A DNA stretch of 47,218 nucleotides from Thalassospira profundimaris (GCF_003326675.1 NZ_JPWF01000022.1:1-47218), one strand, 5' to 3'; positions 8,454 through 17,499 are shown, counted from the first letter of the stretch. Notes: generated by a model not told the origin, from the letters alone. Program-made: numbers and translations.

Positions 8454-9183
8454 TCTTACCCTTCAGGGCAAGGGCGGGGTCGGCAAGTCGTTTGTCGCAA
8501 GCCTGCTCGCGCAGCATTATCTCAAACGCGACACCCCGCTTCATTGCTATGACACCGATCCGGTCAACCAGACCTTTGCCGGATACAAGGCATTTCCGGT
8601 CGAGACCATTCGCCTGGGCGAACGTCCTGACGAAATCAACCCGCGCTATTTCGATGCGCTGATCGAACAGATCATGACCAGCCCGGAAGATGGGGTGATT
8701 GTGATCGATAACGGGGCCAGCACCTTCTTGCCACTGCTTGGCTATATGGTCGAAGCTCAGGCGCTGCAGATGCTGGCTGATGCAGGTCATGAGGTTCGCC
8801 TTCATACCGTGCTTACCGGTGGGCAAGCGCTGAATGACACGATGCAGGGTCTCCATCAGGTTCTGCAGAGCGTTCCCGATATTCCGGTTGTCGTTTGGCT
8901 CAATGAATATTTCGGGCGGATCGAACGCAAGAACGCATCTGGCGAAGTCGAGAGCTTCGAGCATTCCGGACTTTATAAAAAGAACAAGAACCGCATTCAC
9001 GCGCTGGTACGTTTGCCCGAGGTTCGTAAAGAAACCTTTGGCCACGACATCGAGCAAATGATGCGTGCCCGCCTGACCTTCGATGAGGCAGGTAAACATG
9101 CCGACTTTCCCCTGATGTCGCGCCAACGTCTGATGATGACCTGGCGCAGCATTGGAGCCTCCATGGAACAGGCGGTGCTGTAA
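8440..9183 (+). CDS. traL: TraL-like ParA/MinD-type P-loop ATPase of the transfer leader
   Basis: The 247-residue protein begins MALINLTLQGKGGVGKS, with a deviant Walker A (residues 10-17), then CYDTDPVNQTFAGYKAF, the hallmark of IncP TraL. IVIDNGAS is the likely Walker B region. TraL is a cytoplasmic nucleotide-binding protein in the RP4 leader operon with a poorly defined role in transfer. ATG 8440 is preferred over an upstream in-frame start at 8344 because homology begins here and it overlaps the preceding stop. Its TAA overlaps the traM ATG. Confidence 0.85.
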   Translation: MALINLTLQGKGGVGKSFVASLLAQHYLKRDTPLHCYDTDPVNQTFAGYKAFPVETIRLGERPDEINPRYFDALIEQIMTSPEDGVIVIDNGASTFLPLLGYMVEAQALQMLADAGHEVRLHTVLTGGQALNDTMQGLHQVLQSVPDIPVVVWLNEYFGRIERKNASGEVESFEHSGLYKKNKNRIHALVRLPEVRKETFGHDIEQMMRARLTFDEAGKHADFPLMSRQRLMMTWRSIGASMEQAVL

Positions 9184-9623
9184 TGGCCAGCGTTCTTGAT
9201 GAGGCTCCGCCGCCGCCACTGACCATGGACAGCATCGAAGAGCTGCGCACCCATTTGTGGAAAGTTCATCAGGTCACCGTCGAGGACGGTGACCCGGTGC
9301 TCATGATCTACACCATCCACAAGGTCGTGCTCGACGAACATCGCCGCCTGATTGATCAGCATAACCGGACCCTGTCCGGGATCATCCAGGCACAGGCAGA
9401 AACCTTCACCAGTGATGTCACCGCCGCCATCGAGGACTTCAAGAATGAAGCTCTGACTGATGCCGTGCGGGAACGTCTGTCTGCCATGCAGGAAGCCGCC
9501 CGTCTTGCCGATACGGCTCAGGACCGCTTTCGCAAAATGGTCAAGCTGATCTCCATCCTCACCGCTCTCAATCTGGTCGCCGTCGTCTTCACGCTGGGCG
9601 TCCTCACCGTTTTGACGATCTGA
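9183..9623 (+). CDS. traM: TraM-like conjugative transfer protein
   Basis: The 146-residue protein follows traL by a TAATG overlap, as traM follows traL in IncP plasmids. The N-terminal half contains the family-like segment EDGDPVLMIYTIHKVVLDEH, the middle is a helical, coiled-coil-prone region (residues 60-110), and the C-terminus is one hydrophobic helix (about 122-145). It is probably an inner-membrane-anchored accessory transfer protein. The assignment rests mainly on synteny and layout. Confidence 0.65.
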   Translation: MASVLDEAPPPPLTMDSIEELRTHLWKVHQVTVEDGDPVLMIYTIHKVVLDEHRRLIDQHNRTLSGIIQAQAETFTSDVTAAIEDFKNEALTDAVRERLSAMQEAARLADTAQDRFRKMVKLISILTALNLVAVVFTLGVLTVLTI

Positions 9624-9641
9624 CGACAAGGAAAACACACC

Positions 9642-9956
9642 ATGGACAAACGCAACCTTCTCAAAATCGCTGTCATCGCTGGCCTTGCCACATTGGCCAT
9701 GACCGAACCGGCTTTTGCGCAAGACACTACAGGTGGCAACTGGTGGGATCCGGTTGTCTCTTTCCTTGAACTTCTGGCCGAAGGCTTTGGCAAGATCTTC
9801 GCCATCGCGCTTGGTCTTGGCTTGGTCGTCTATGGCGGTTGGGGCGCTTTTACCGGCAGGCTCGATCCGCAACGCGGCATCATGATGGTGATCGGTGGCA
9901 TCCTGGTCACTGCAGGACCGGCCATTGCTTCGGGTCTTCTGGGGGTTCTCAAATGA
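9642..9956 (+). CDS. virB2: VirB2/TrbC-family pilin precursor
   Basis: This 104-residue protein has a signal sequence ending near PAFAQD and two hydrophobic helices (about 44-67 and 80-100) joined by a short basic loop (GRLDPQRG), the standard layout of major conjugative pilins. It opens the type IV secretion gene block and its stop overlaps the next start (ATGA). Size and position fit VirB2. Confidence 0.9.
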   Translation: MDKRNLLKIAVIAGLATLAMTEPAFAQDTTGGNWWDPVVSFLELLAEGFGKIFAIALGLGLVVYGGWGAFTGRLDPQRGIMMVIGGILVTAGPAIASGLLGVLK

Positions 9957-10252
9957 AAGCCGCCAGTGCTGTTCTCATTCAGGTCCAGCGCCAGATGACG
10001 CTGATCGGTCTGCCGATCCCGCTTCTGCTTGTGGCCGGTCTCGCTGGCGTTCTGGGTTTTGTCCTGCCCGTCGTGTTCGATTTTCCTGTCCTGGTTATTC
10101 CAGGCGGGATTGTGGGCTTTGTCGGCGCATGGATCTATCTCGTCAAACATCAGCGGATCAATCCGAACTATGACCGCGACCTGCTGGTGACCCCGATGTT
10201 TTGGGGCAGCCGTAAGGGTGAGCGCCTCCTGACCACGGGAGGTCGCAAATGA
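9953..10252 (+). CDS. virB3: VirB3-like inner-membrane protein
   Basis: This 99-residue protein has two hydrophobic segments near residues 17-62 (LIGLPIPLLLVAGLAGVLGF and a second after it) followed by a conserved cytoplasmic tail (INPNYDRDLLVTPMFWG). This is the VirB3 pattern. The ATG at 9953 overlaps the virB2 stop and is preferred to an upstream in-frame start inside virB2. VirB3 works with the VirB4 ATPase encoded next, which overlaps it by four bases. Confidence 0.88.
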   Translation: MKAASAVLIQVQRQMTLIGLPIPLLLVAGLAGVLGFVLPVVFDFPVLVIPGGIVGFVGAWIYLVKHQRINPNYDRDLLVTPMFWGSRKGERLLTTGGRK

Positions 10253-12639
10253 TCTGGACCGATGTAATCACCACTGGTCTTGTGACCAGCATGGCAGGCA
10301 GCCTAGTCGTTCCGGCAGGTCGTCGCCTTTTGCTTGGGGATATTGAGCAAGACTGGCTGCAGGACGAGCTTGAGCTCGACGGGATTGATCCGGTCGATGG
10401 CGTCACTGTACGCGGCAAGGACCGGTCGCTATCGCGTATCTGGCACCTGCAAGGGACCAGCTATGACGCCCGTATCGAGAGCGAGCAACAAACCTTGTTG
10501 CTTGGTCGCCAGTCTCTTTTGCAGGACCTTGGCAAACGGTCGGTCACTGTTCGGTTGTTCGCAGTCAAACGCCAGCGTGAGATTGCCGCTCATGCAAACT
10601 GGCCCAATAGCGTGCTTGATGAGATCGGCACCGCAGAAGCCCGGCAATATAAATCAAGCTACTTCATCGACTGGTATCTGATGGCAACCGCTCAGACCAT
10701 GCAGCCTTTGCTAGATGCCGAAGAGAAGATCCCGGCCATTCTTTCGGAATATCGCCCAGAGCTTCTTGTACGCTCTGATGACGATCAGCCTTGTTTGCTT
10801 TCCGGGTTTCTCAATGGATTGGTCAGTGGCGATTATCGTCGTGATCTTCCGGCGACCAGTCATAATCTGTCCGCAAACCTTCCGGCATCTGACCTTCATT
10901 GCGACAAGGTGACCGGCACCATCACAACCCATGTTCCAATCCGCCAATTCCATAAGGTCATTGCCGTTACACTCTGGCCGGAAACGTTGTCGGGCCATCT
11001 GATCGGCGAGGTCCTCGCCCTGCAGGGCGATATTGAGATCTGCCAGATCTGTGATCCCTGGGGCAGTGATCAGGCGATGCTGGTCAATAAACGCCGCATG
11101 GCTGGTGAGTCTAATTCGTGGTTTGGCAATCCAGCGGCAGCAGCGGAAGTCTCAACCCTGCTCGACCTTTTGGCCGAAGGGAAAACAGCCCTCTTTGCCA
11201 CGCAGTTTCAGATCATTCCCCGTGCCGAAACCGAGGAAAAACTCCACGGCCTTATCCGCGAGATTACAGAGATCCTTGGTAACAAACGGATCGGCTATGC
11301 CGTGCAAACCAAGGGCGCACCAGTCTGCTGGTTTAACCGTTTGCCTGTCATCTCCAAACGCAAGATCAGATTGCCTGGCAGTCAGTTTATGGCCCCGCTG
11401 GATCTGCGCGATCAGAACATTGCAGCCCTTTGGGCTTTGCCGCATTCCGCAACCGGCATGTTGGCCAGCCAGTTCGGCCCGGCACCAGTTCGCTGGTTTA
11501 AAACACCAACCGGCCAGTCTTATGCGTTCCAGTTTCAAGTGGTCAACAAGCCATTCTCGCTTGGCAACTTTCTAGTTTTTGCGCCGTCCGGGGTCGGCAA
11601 GTCCACCCTGATCATGCATCTGATGGGTGGCCTTGCGAAGTTTGAGAATGTGCGGTCTTACATCTTTGATTCCAAGGAAGGTACACGCTTCATGGTCGAG
11701 GCCATGGGCGGTCTTTATCAAGCCTATGATGGTCTTTCGCTCAATCCTTTGGATGTTGGTGACGACACGCCAAAGAACCGTGAACGTGTCTATGCGATCC
11801 TCAAGTCACTTGCCGGAATAGATCTCGAAGATGGTGACATCGATGCGCTTAATCATGCCGTCGATCTGGCATTCCAGATTGAACCGCCTCATCGCACATT
11901 GAATGCCATATATCCCTTTGCCTTTGCCCGTCGTTCTGCCCTTCGCCGTGCATTCGCGCAATGGGTGACGGATGACAAGGGCAATACTGGTCTTCGGAGC
12001 CACATCTTCAACGCCCCGCATGACAGCCTCGGCGGCCTTCTGAACCAATCGCACATGGTCGGGATCAACATGAACGAGGCGCTGGCCGATCCGGCACTTG
12101 GCGGGCCGGTGGTTGGTCATATCTCTGAAGCGATCAGTAAATCAGTTGCCGGTCGCAATGGTGGCTTTGTCATCTTCATTGATGAGGCAGCCAAACTTCT
12201 TTCCAACCCCGGCTTCCGGGATCTCGGGGCTGAGATGTACCGCGAATACCGCAAGCTTGGCGGTGCGGTTGGCATGGCGTTTCAGGATCCGGCAGGTCTG
12301 GGCAAAACCGGGGCCGCTGAAGCGATCATCGAAAACACCGCCACAATGATCTTCTTCCCGAACTCCAAGGTCACGGAAGAGAGCCTCAAGCCGTTCAATC
12401 TCAACGACGAACAAAAGCTGTTTGTTCAGGGCCGCACGCGATCACGCAAGAAGAATGATCGGCGGGTTCTGATCATCAAGCGTGATGAGGCAAGCGGCTT
12501 TGAGGAAAGCGCCATTCTTGACGTCGATCTGACACCGCTTGGCGATGCTGTGCGGTTCTACCGTTCCGGGCCGGATGCCAATAACGATCTTGCCACCATT
12601 CAACGCAAATGGGGGGACGCATGGCCGAGCCATCTGTAA
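10249..12639 (+). CDS. virB4: VirB4 ATPase of the type IV secretion system
   Basis: This 796-residue protein is the conserved motor ATPase of the VirB secretion system, attached to the inner membrane. It has Walker A APSGVGKST at residues 445-453 and Walker B VIFIDEAAK with D645 and E646, followed by the RASP-like block PAGLGKTGAAEAI. Length fits VirB4. The start overlaps the virB3 stop (ATGA) and the end overlaps the small gene that follows. Confidence 0.95.
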   Translation: MIWTDVITTGLVTSMAGSLVVPAGRRLLLGDIEQDWLQDELELDGIDPVDGVTVRGKDRSLSRIWHLQGTSYDARIESEQQTLLLGRQSLLQDLGKRSVTVRLFAVKRQREIAAHANWPNSVLDEIGTAEARQYKSSYFIDWYLMATAQTMQPLLDAEEKIPAILSEYRPELLVRSDDDQPCLLSGFLNGLVSGDYRRDLPATSHNLSANLPASDLHCDKVTGTITTHVPIRQFHKVIAVTLWPETLSGHLIGEVLALQGDIEICQICDPWGSDQAMLVNKRRMAGESNSWFGNPAAAAEVSTLLDLLAEGKTALFATQFQIIPRAETEEKLHGLIREITEILGNKRIGYAVQTKGAPVCWFNRLPVISKRKIRLPGSQFMAPLDLRDQNIAALWALPHSATGMLASQFGPAPVRWFKTPTGQSYAFQFQVVNKPFSLGNFLVFAPSGVGKSTLIMHLMGGLAKFENVRSYIFDSKEGTRFMVEAMGGLYQAYDGLSLNPLDVGDDTPKNRERVYAILKSLAGIDLEDGDIDALNHAVDLAFQIEPPHRTLNAIYPFAFARRSALRRAFAQWVTDDKGNTGLRSHIFNAPHDSLGGLLNQSHMVGINMNEALADPALGGPVVGHISEAISKSVAGRNGGFVIFIDEAAKLLSNPGFRDLGAEMYREYRKLGGAVGMAFQDPAGLGKTGAAEAIIENTATMIFFPNSKVTEESLKPFNLNDEQKLFVQGRTRSRKKNDRRVLIIKRDEASGFEESAILDVDLTPLGDAVRFYRSGPDANNDLATIQRKWGDAWPSHL

Positions 12640-12803
12640 GCAACTGCGATCACCCGGACATGATCAAACAATCCCTTTTAATGATGGCTGTAACCAGCCT
12701 CGTTGGTGCTGTCGGCCTACTTGCGATGATGCATTGGCCGCTCGCAACCAGTGTTGTCCTGATCGTCTTGCTTGTCCTTCTTCTGGCAGGAGGTCGATCA
12801 TGA
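12621..12803 (+). CDS. Small membrane protein between virB4 and virB5
   Basis: This 60-residue ORF starts at ATG 12621 inside the end of virB4 with a G-rich site (GGGGGACGC) upstream, and its stop overlaps the virB5 ATG. After a polar N-terminus with one Cys it has two closely spaced hydrophobic helices (about 17-37 and 39-56). Full operon coupling on both sides supports a real gene. I do not recognise the family; a small T4SS accessory or entry-exclusion role is possible but unproven. Confidence 0.6.
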   Translation: MAEPSVSNCDHPDMIKQSLLMMAVTSLVGAVGLLAMMHWPLATSVVLIVLLVLLLAGGRS

Positions 12804-13651
12804 ACAAGCGTCTTCGTTCTGTCGCTCTTGCTTTCGGGATTGTTCTGGCTACCCCGGCAATTGCTTACGCAACCTATCCGGTGATCGATGTGTCTGCCAT
12901 TGCGAAGTTGGGTGAACAGCTCAGCAAGATGCAAAAGCAGATTGATCAGCTCAAACAGCATACTGAATGGCTGACCAAACTGAGCGCTCAAGCCCAGGGG
13001 ACGATTGATGCTATCGGGGCCATGGGGCAGATCACGTTGCCCGTGCTGAACATGCAGAAGCTCACCAACCGGATCATGCGCGACATTCAATGTCTGACGC
13101 CGGATCTCTCTGGCCTGATGCCGGGCATGAATCTCGATGATCTCGACTTCTTTAGCATCTGCGAGGGTCGCAGCATCTATCGCAAGTCGCTTTGGTTTGA
13201 TCCGAACGATCCTTCGACCTGGACTTTCCCGGAAGGCAGCGAGTTTGCTGGCAGCAACAATGGCTCAGGTTCCGGGAGCGGTGTCTGGTCCAATCCGGAT
13301 CACCCGGTCAACAAAGCCAAATGGCAGGCACAACAACAAGCCCGTGCCATGGTCGAAGCAAGACGCGAAGAACTGGCCAAAGATGCCGTCGCAACCGGCT
13401 TGGCTCAGAGCGATCTGACTGTTCAAAGCGCAGAAGAAATTCAGCAGACCATTGAAGAGCTCGAAGCTGGCACCAACGGTGCAGCGGATATGAAGCGCCT
13501 TCTGATGGCAATTGCCAAATGGATGGCGATGTCAAACCGCCAGCAAGTTCAGCAACAGCAACTCATGGCCCAGTTGGTGAAAATCCAGTCGACCATGTTG
13601 CTGCAATACCTGCCGCCCCAACAGCGCGAAGACGCGGAGGCGGCAGAATGA
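12800..13651 (+). CDS. virB5: VirB5/TrbJ-family secreted pilus-tip protein
   Basis: The 283-residue protein has a signal peptide (MNKRLRSVALAFGIVLATPA ending near AYA) and a long helical region with a heptad-like stretch (IAKLGEQLSKMQKQIDQL), typical of VirB5/TrbJ minor pilins that sit at the pilus tip. Gln-rich helices fill the C-terminal third (QQVQQQQLMAQL). The ATG at 12800 overlaps the preceding stop; an upstream in-frame start lies inside virB4 and is rejected. It ends five bases before a convergent minus-strand gene. Confidence 0.82.
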   Translation: MNKRLRSVALAFGIVLATPAIAYATYPVIDVSAIAKLGEQLSKMQKQIDQLKQHTEWLTKLSAQAQGTIDAIGAMGQITLPVLNMQKLTNRIMRDIQCLTPDLSGLMPGMNLDDLDFFSICEGRSIYRKSLWFDPNDPSTWTFPEGSEFAGSNNGSGSGSGVWSNPDHPVNKAKWQAQQQARAMVEARREELAKDAVATGLAQSDLTVQSAEEIQQTIEELEAGTNGAADMKRLLMAIAKWMAMSNRQQVQQQQLMAQLVKIQSTMLLQYLPPQQREDAEAAE

Positions 13652-13656
13652 TCGGT

Positions 13657-14124
13657 TTACTTTCCGCCTCTGGCGATGAACGCATTGTGGTTATTGACAT
13701 CATCTTCGGTACGCCAGTCAGGCATATCATTGCAGCCACCGGTGAAGATGTTGCGCCTCTTAACATAGGTGCAATTCCAGCCAGTGAGTTGGTTCCATGG
13801 CTGCGCCTTCGCACCTGGTGGCAGGATCGAACGGTAGGCATCTTTCCAAACGTCGTAAACCAGACGCAGGTCATGACCGCGTTTGATCAGATCACCCTGC
13901 GGATGATTGGCAAGCTTCTGCAAAACGTCGTCGCGAGTGCCTGCGATCAGGTCTTTATTTGCTTCATAGACCGGCATCACCAGATCCCACTCCTCCAGCG
14001 CAGCTGGGCGATCAAACTTAGTCCAAAGCGACACAGCATATTCCCAATCCAAATAGTCCCCTTTGTTCAGCGCCACACCGAGAGAACTCGCCTGCGCTGC
14101 GCCAATCAAAAGGAAAAACGTCAT
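13657..14124 (-). CDS. Antisense-oriented secreted protein between virB5 and virB6
   Basis: This is a minus-strand gene inside a plus-strand operon. From ATG 14124 it encodes 155 residues with a hydrophobic leader (MTFFLLIGAAQA), then a soluble Trp/Tyr-rich protein and two cysteines near the end (WNCTYV and FTGGCND). Codon choice on this strand looks genuine (AAC, ATC, TTC, ACC, GGC), while the opposite frame looks like a shadow. A longer start at 14247, with a GGAG site, would give 196 residues but overlap virB6 by 125 bases. The ATG shares the palindrome CATG with the virB6 ATG. I do not recognise the family. The slot between virB5 and virB6 often holds entry-exclusion genes, normally on the operon strand. 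Confidence 0.65.
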   Translation of the reverse strand: MTFFLLIGAAQASSLGVALNKGDYLDWEYAVSLWTKFDRPAALEEWDLVMPVYEANKDLIAGTRDDVLQKLANHPQGDLIKRGHDLRLVYDVWKDAYRSILPPGAKAQPWNQLTGWNCTYVKRRNIFTGGCNDMPDWRTEDDVNNHNAFIARGGK

Positions 14125-15253
14125 GGATGAAACAGTGACGAATGATCTGATGTGCCTGACATGCGACGTGGTGACGGAGTATGTCGATCTGGCAAACAGT
14201 TTTACCCAGAACCTGAGCACTGTGCTGCTCGACCCAATGTGGTTCATCTATCTCTCCGTCGTTGGTCTATGGATCGTCATTCATGGCGGCAAGATGATCA
14301 TGGGAAAGGGCGATCTAATTGGATTCGCTCATGAATTTGCGTTCATCATTATAGCTGGTCTGCTGCTCGGCGGGCAAGGGCCCACTCTCGTAAATTCCAT
14401 CTATCAGATGGCTTTATCAACGATGGGTAGTGCTGCTGGCGTTGTTCTGTCTGCCGGTATGGAAGGTGGCATTACAGCCGCCACGATCCCGAGTGAAGCC
14501 TCCTCACTGGGCGGCATGGCACAACTCGTTTACGTCGCCGAGCGTGGCTTACTCGTTGTCTTGCGCATCGCCTTTGAAATCTGGTCGTCCATCTCGCTCG
14601 GCAATCTGATGGCTGGGGTCTACGGCGTGCTGCTCGCCCTGCCCTACATCATCTTGATCATTGTTTATTTCAGTCAGGTTGTTGTCAGCATCTTCCGCGT
14701 GATGATGTTCTCGGCCCTCTCTCCAATCCTGATGCTTGCCGTCGGGTTTGGTTGGGGACGTGGCATGGCGATCACCGGGGTTCGAACCGTCTTTGCCGCC
14801 TTCATGGTGCTGTTCGGCTCAACACTTGCCCTTGCTCTGTGTCTCTATGGTGCAGCATCGCTTGATATCCAGAACACCGAGAATGTTCGTGAGATCACAT
14901 CAATCGACAATCCGGGCCTATGGGTTGCGATTGTTCTTGGCTGGATGGGGACAGCCTTTATGGCCGAGGCCACCGGCATGGCCAACTCAATTGCCGGATC
15001 CCAACTGACCAATCAGGCCGCTGCCGTCATTACCGCTGGCATGACCGCAACCGGTCTCTCCCTTGCCAATGCTGCCAAGAAATACGCGCCGAGCGGTGCT
15101 TCTGCGGCACTTGATGCTGTTCTCTTGGGCGCGGGCGCCGCTCGCAATCCGGTTGGAGCTGCAGGTGCTGCCAAAGACAGTCTCGTTGCCGCCAAGAATG
15201 CCGTCATGGAACGCCTCAAGACACCGACCTTTGATCGGGGAGGCAAGCCATGA
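14123..15253 (+). CDS. virB6: VirB6/TrbL-like polytopic membrane protein
   Basis: The 376-residue protein has an N-terminal region with MCLTC, then at least five strongly hydrophobic helices (around residues 35-55, 72-90, 168-200, 205-225, 235-255 and 285-305), the layout of the VirB6 inner-membrane channel component. The Ala-rich C-terminus is soluble. The ATG at 14123 is preferred to an upstream in-frame start at 14063, because the upstream stretch belongs to the minus-strand gene. Its stop overlaps the next gene by ATGA. Confidence 0.88.
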   Translation: MDETVTNDLMCLTCDVVTEYVDLANSFTQNLSTVLLDPMWFIYLSVVGLWIVIHGGKMIMGKGDLIGFAHEFAFIIIAGLLLGGQGPTLVNSIYQMALSTMGSAAGVVLSAGMEGGITAATIPSEASSLGGMAQLVYVAERGLLVVLRIAFEIWSSISLGNLMAGVYGVLLALPYIILIIVYFSQVVVSIFRVMMFSALSPILMLAVGFGWGRGMAITGVRTVFAAFMVLFGSTLALALCLYGAASLDIQNTENVREITSIDNPGLWVAIVLGWMGTAFMAEATGMANSIAGSQLTNQAAAVITAGMTATGLSLANAAKKYAPSGASAALDAVLLGAGAARNPVGAAGAAKDSLVAAKNAVMERLKTPTFDRGGKP

Positions 15254-15540
15254 ACCGTATCAAGCAATTCCTGCGTGATGTCGTTCTGTTCATCGCCGTT
15301 TTTCCCCTCGTTGCGCTCTGGCTGCTGGTTCTGACCGGCATGTTTTCGCCGGAAAGCCTGATCGTCTTCGTTATGGCCCTTCGCGAAGTTGATGCCGACC
15401 AGTTGGCCGGTCTGATGCGCAGTGCCGTTCATATCTGGATTGCGCTTTCCATCGTCCTTGCCCTTGCCAAGCTTGTTCTTGGCTTGGGCGCTACATCTTC
15501 GACCGCCACCAATCAGAAAGGATCGCAGCCATGCGCCTGA
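15250..15540 (+). CDS. Small two-helix membrane protein between virB6 and virB7
   Basis: The 96-residue protein overlaps the virB6 stop (ATGA) and the virB7 start, so it is part of the operon. It has two hydrophobic helices (about 10-32 and 60-82) and an acidic loop (REVDADQLAGL). I do not recognise it as a named VirB subunit. It is most likely a lineage-specific inner-membrane accessory of this secretion system. Confidence 0.68.
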   Translation: MNRIKQFLRDVVLFIAVFPLVALWLLVLTGMFSPESLIVFVMALREVDADQLAGLMRSAVHIWIALSIVLALAKLVLGLGATSSTATNQKGSQPCA

Positions 15541-15716
15541 TCCCAAAAAATTTCATCCCAATTCTTTGCCTTGCCGTTTTCCTGTCCGGCTGTGTCTCCG
15601 TTTCAAAAGACCGCGAGATCCCCAAAGACGGAACTGGAACCGATGAAATGAAACTCAGCCCCTGTGTCTGCGATCCGGTTGAGTTCAATGGTGAGGGCTT
15701 CTCATGGCTTGGTTAG
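15531..15716 (+). CDS. virB7: VirB7-like small lipoprotein
   Basis: This 61-residue precursor has a hydrophobic signal ending in the lipobox LSGC, with the lipidated Cys at residue 21, and a short polar mature part with a CVC pair. Size, lipobox and position just before virB8 fit VirB7, the outer-membrane-core lipoprotein that stabilises VirB9. It overlaps both neighbours. Confidence 0.82.
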   Translation: MRLIPKNFIPILCLAVFLSGCVSVSKDREIPKDGTGTDEMKLSPCVCDPVEFNGEGFSWLG

Positions 15717-16432
15717 GGCGCATCGGCAAACGCGACAACGGGCGCAAGTCGATGGTCAAAGCGGCCTTAACGCATAAAGCCACCGTTGCTGCAGACCCGT
15801 TCAGCTTTCAGGCCAGCCATCGCAGGCTCGCCTGGATGCTGCGCCTGTCTGCCGGGACCAACATTGTGCTTGGCGCTGGCGTCGTCGTTCTGGTGCAAAC
15901 CGTTGCACATCTCGTACCGCTCAAGGAAACCGAGATTGCTCTGGTCCGGACCTATGGCCCGGATGACCGCACCTATGTTGTCGAACCAGTCAGCAAGAAG
16001 GTCGAAGGTTTTGAGGTCTTCCTTGAAGCCCAGGCAAAACGTTTTGTCCTGATCACCAACGAGATTGATCCGGTCACACAGCAAGAACGCCAGCGCGAAG
16101 CCTCTAGGTTATCGGATGCCAGCTTCTGGGAACGCTTCAAACGCGAGCGGATCGATAGCGGCCTAATCACCGAAGCTCTCGAAAAAGGCATCGAGCGCGA
16201 AGTGCGGATCGTCTCCATCGATCCCATCGCCACCTTGTCCTCAGACCATAAATACGCGGTCGATTTCGTCCAGATCGACCATCGTCGCGGCAAAGAGATC
16301 TCGCGCAAGAACTTACGCGCTTACCTGACGCTGGCAACCCGCCTGCAGAACGTCTCCGAAGCCGACAAATACACCAATCCTTTTGGCGTCACCGTGCTCG
16401 ACATGGTGCTTAGAGAAAGAGGCGCGTCATGA
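15704..16432 (+). CDS. virB8: VirB8-like inner-membrane scaffold protein
   Basis: The 242-residue bitopic protein has a cytoplasmic N-terminus, one transmembrane helix (about residues 45-67, TNIVLGAGVVVLVQTVAHLV) and a periplasmic domain with NTF2-like features (WERFKRERI, YAVDFVQIDHRRG, TLATRL). It is the assembly scaffold linking the inner-membrane complex and the outer core. It overlaps the virB7 stop by 13 bases and virB9 by four. Confidence 0.88.
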   Translation: MAWLGRIGKRDNGRKSMVKAALTHKATVAADPFSFQASHRRLAWMLRLSAGTNIVLGAGVVVLVQTVAHLVPLKETEIALVRTYGPDDRTYVVEPVSKKVEGFEVFLEAQAKRFVLITNEIDPVTQQERQREASRLSDASFWERFKRERIDSGLITEALEKGIEREVRIVSIDPIATLSSDHKYAVDFVQIDHRRGKEISRKNLRAYLTLATRLQNVSEADKYTNPFGVTVLDMVLRERGAS

Positions 16433-17499
16433 AACGCCTGATCAATCTTGTTTTCCATATCGTTTTTGGCAGCCTCATTCTGGCCGTTCTCCTTCTTGGC
16501 TACCAACGTGCAAACGCGCAGACCGCTGCACGCCCACCCATGCCAGGTCAATCGCAGCAACCGTTTTCTGGTACGCAAATCACCCCGCAACAATCCGCGC
16601 CAGCCATGCCGGTACCCGAGAGCGTGGTCGATCAGGCCCGCGATCAGAATGAAGGCTACTTCAACGCAATGAGCCGTCCGCGCACCAGCGGACAGGTTCA
16701 GGATGTCTGGGATGATGCAGATCCGAGTGATGCGGTTTATGCGGCCGATCTGTGTGATGATTGTACCTACAAAATCCGCACACGCGAGTTCATGGTCACG
16801 GTGATTGAACTGCCACGCGGCGAAAAGATTGAAGCGGTAGATCTTGGCGATGATGGCGGGTTTTCTGTCAAACCACGCGGTGAACGGCGTTTGGCTGTGC
16901 GCCCCAGTGGGTACGGTTATGACACCTCACTTGTCGTCTATGGCAAATCAGGTGCTGTTTATCCGTTTTATCTGAGGGCTGAGAGCTTCAACTCGGTCAA
17001 TGTACCCGATCTGATTGTGCGGATTGAAGGATCCGTTCAGATCGAAAGCGATCCGGCAGTTTCTGGCTTTGACGACATAGGTAAAGCCACCCTCCCGGTG
17101 ATGTCTGTTCCAGGGCTTGGCAACAAGCCTGCTTCCATCGACAGCGCAATTGCCGGACTGAGCGACACCAATCCGGGCACGCCTGAAGGCGACTTTGTTG
17201 CACAATCCCCGTTCGATCCGAACGCCCTGCATGGCTGGGGTGAATATGATCTCTGGGGTGATGAAACACTGCGCCCAGAGACAGTCTTTCGGGATGACCA
17301 CTTCACCTATATCCGCTTTGGCAAGCGCTGGAAGGATATCGAACTACCGACTGCCTATGTGGTGGTCGATGGCATTGATGAGCTGGTCAATACCCGTGTC
17401 CAGGGCGAGACCTACATCATTGAAAGCACCCGTACGCTGATTACGCTCAAGAGCGGCAAGAGCTTCCTCTGTGTTGAATATACCGGGGAAGGCGCATGA
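16429..17499 (+). CDS. virB9: VirB9/TrbG-like outer-membrane core protein
   Basis: The 356-residue secreted protein has a signal peptide cleaved near ANAQT and a Pro/Gln-rich linker. The VirB9 N-terminal domain starts with YKIRTREFMVTVIELP, and the C-terminal domain contains FRDDHFTYIRFG and PTAYVVVDG, the usual VirB9/TrbG end motifs. It forms the outer-membrane core with VirB7 and VirB10. A DDCTYK Cys pair precedes the first domain. Confidence 0.92.
   Translation: MKRLINLVFHIVFGSLILAVLLLGYQRANAQTAARPPMPGQSQQPFSGTQITPQQSAPAMPVPESVVDQARDQNEGYFNAMSRPRTSGQVQDVWDDADPSDAVYAADLCDDCTYKIRTREFMVTVIELPRGEKIEAVDLGDDGGFSVKPRGERRLAVRPSGYGYDTSLVVYGKSGAVYPFYLRAESFNSVNVPDLIVRIEGSVQIESDPAVSGFDDIGKATLPVMSVPGLGNKPASIDSAIAGLSDTNPGTPEGDFVAQSPFDPNALHGWGEYDLWGDETLRPETVFRDDHFTYIRFGKRWKDIELPTAYVVVDGIDELVNTRVQGETYIIESTRTLITLKSGKSFLCVEYTGEGA

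Noticed and set aside
13648..14130. Plus-strand ORF coupled to the virB5 stop (ATGA) in the virB5-virB6 gap
   Set aside because: Its translation looks like an antisense shadow, while the minus strand has a leader peptide, good codon choice and a plausible soluble domain.
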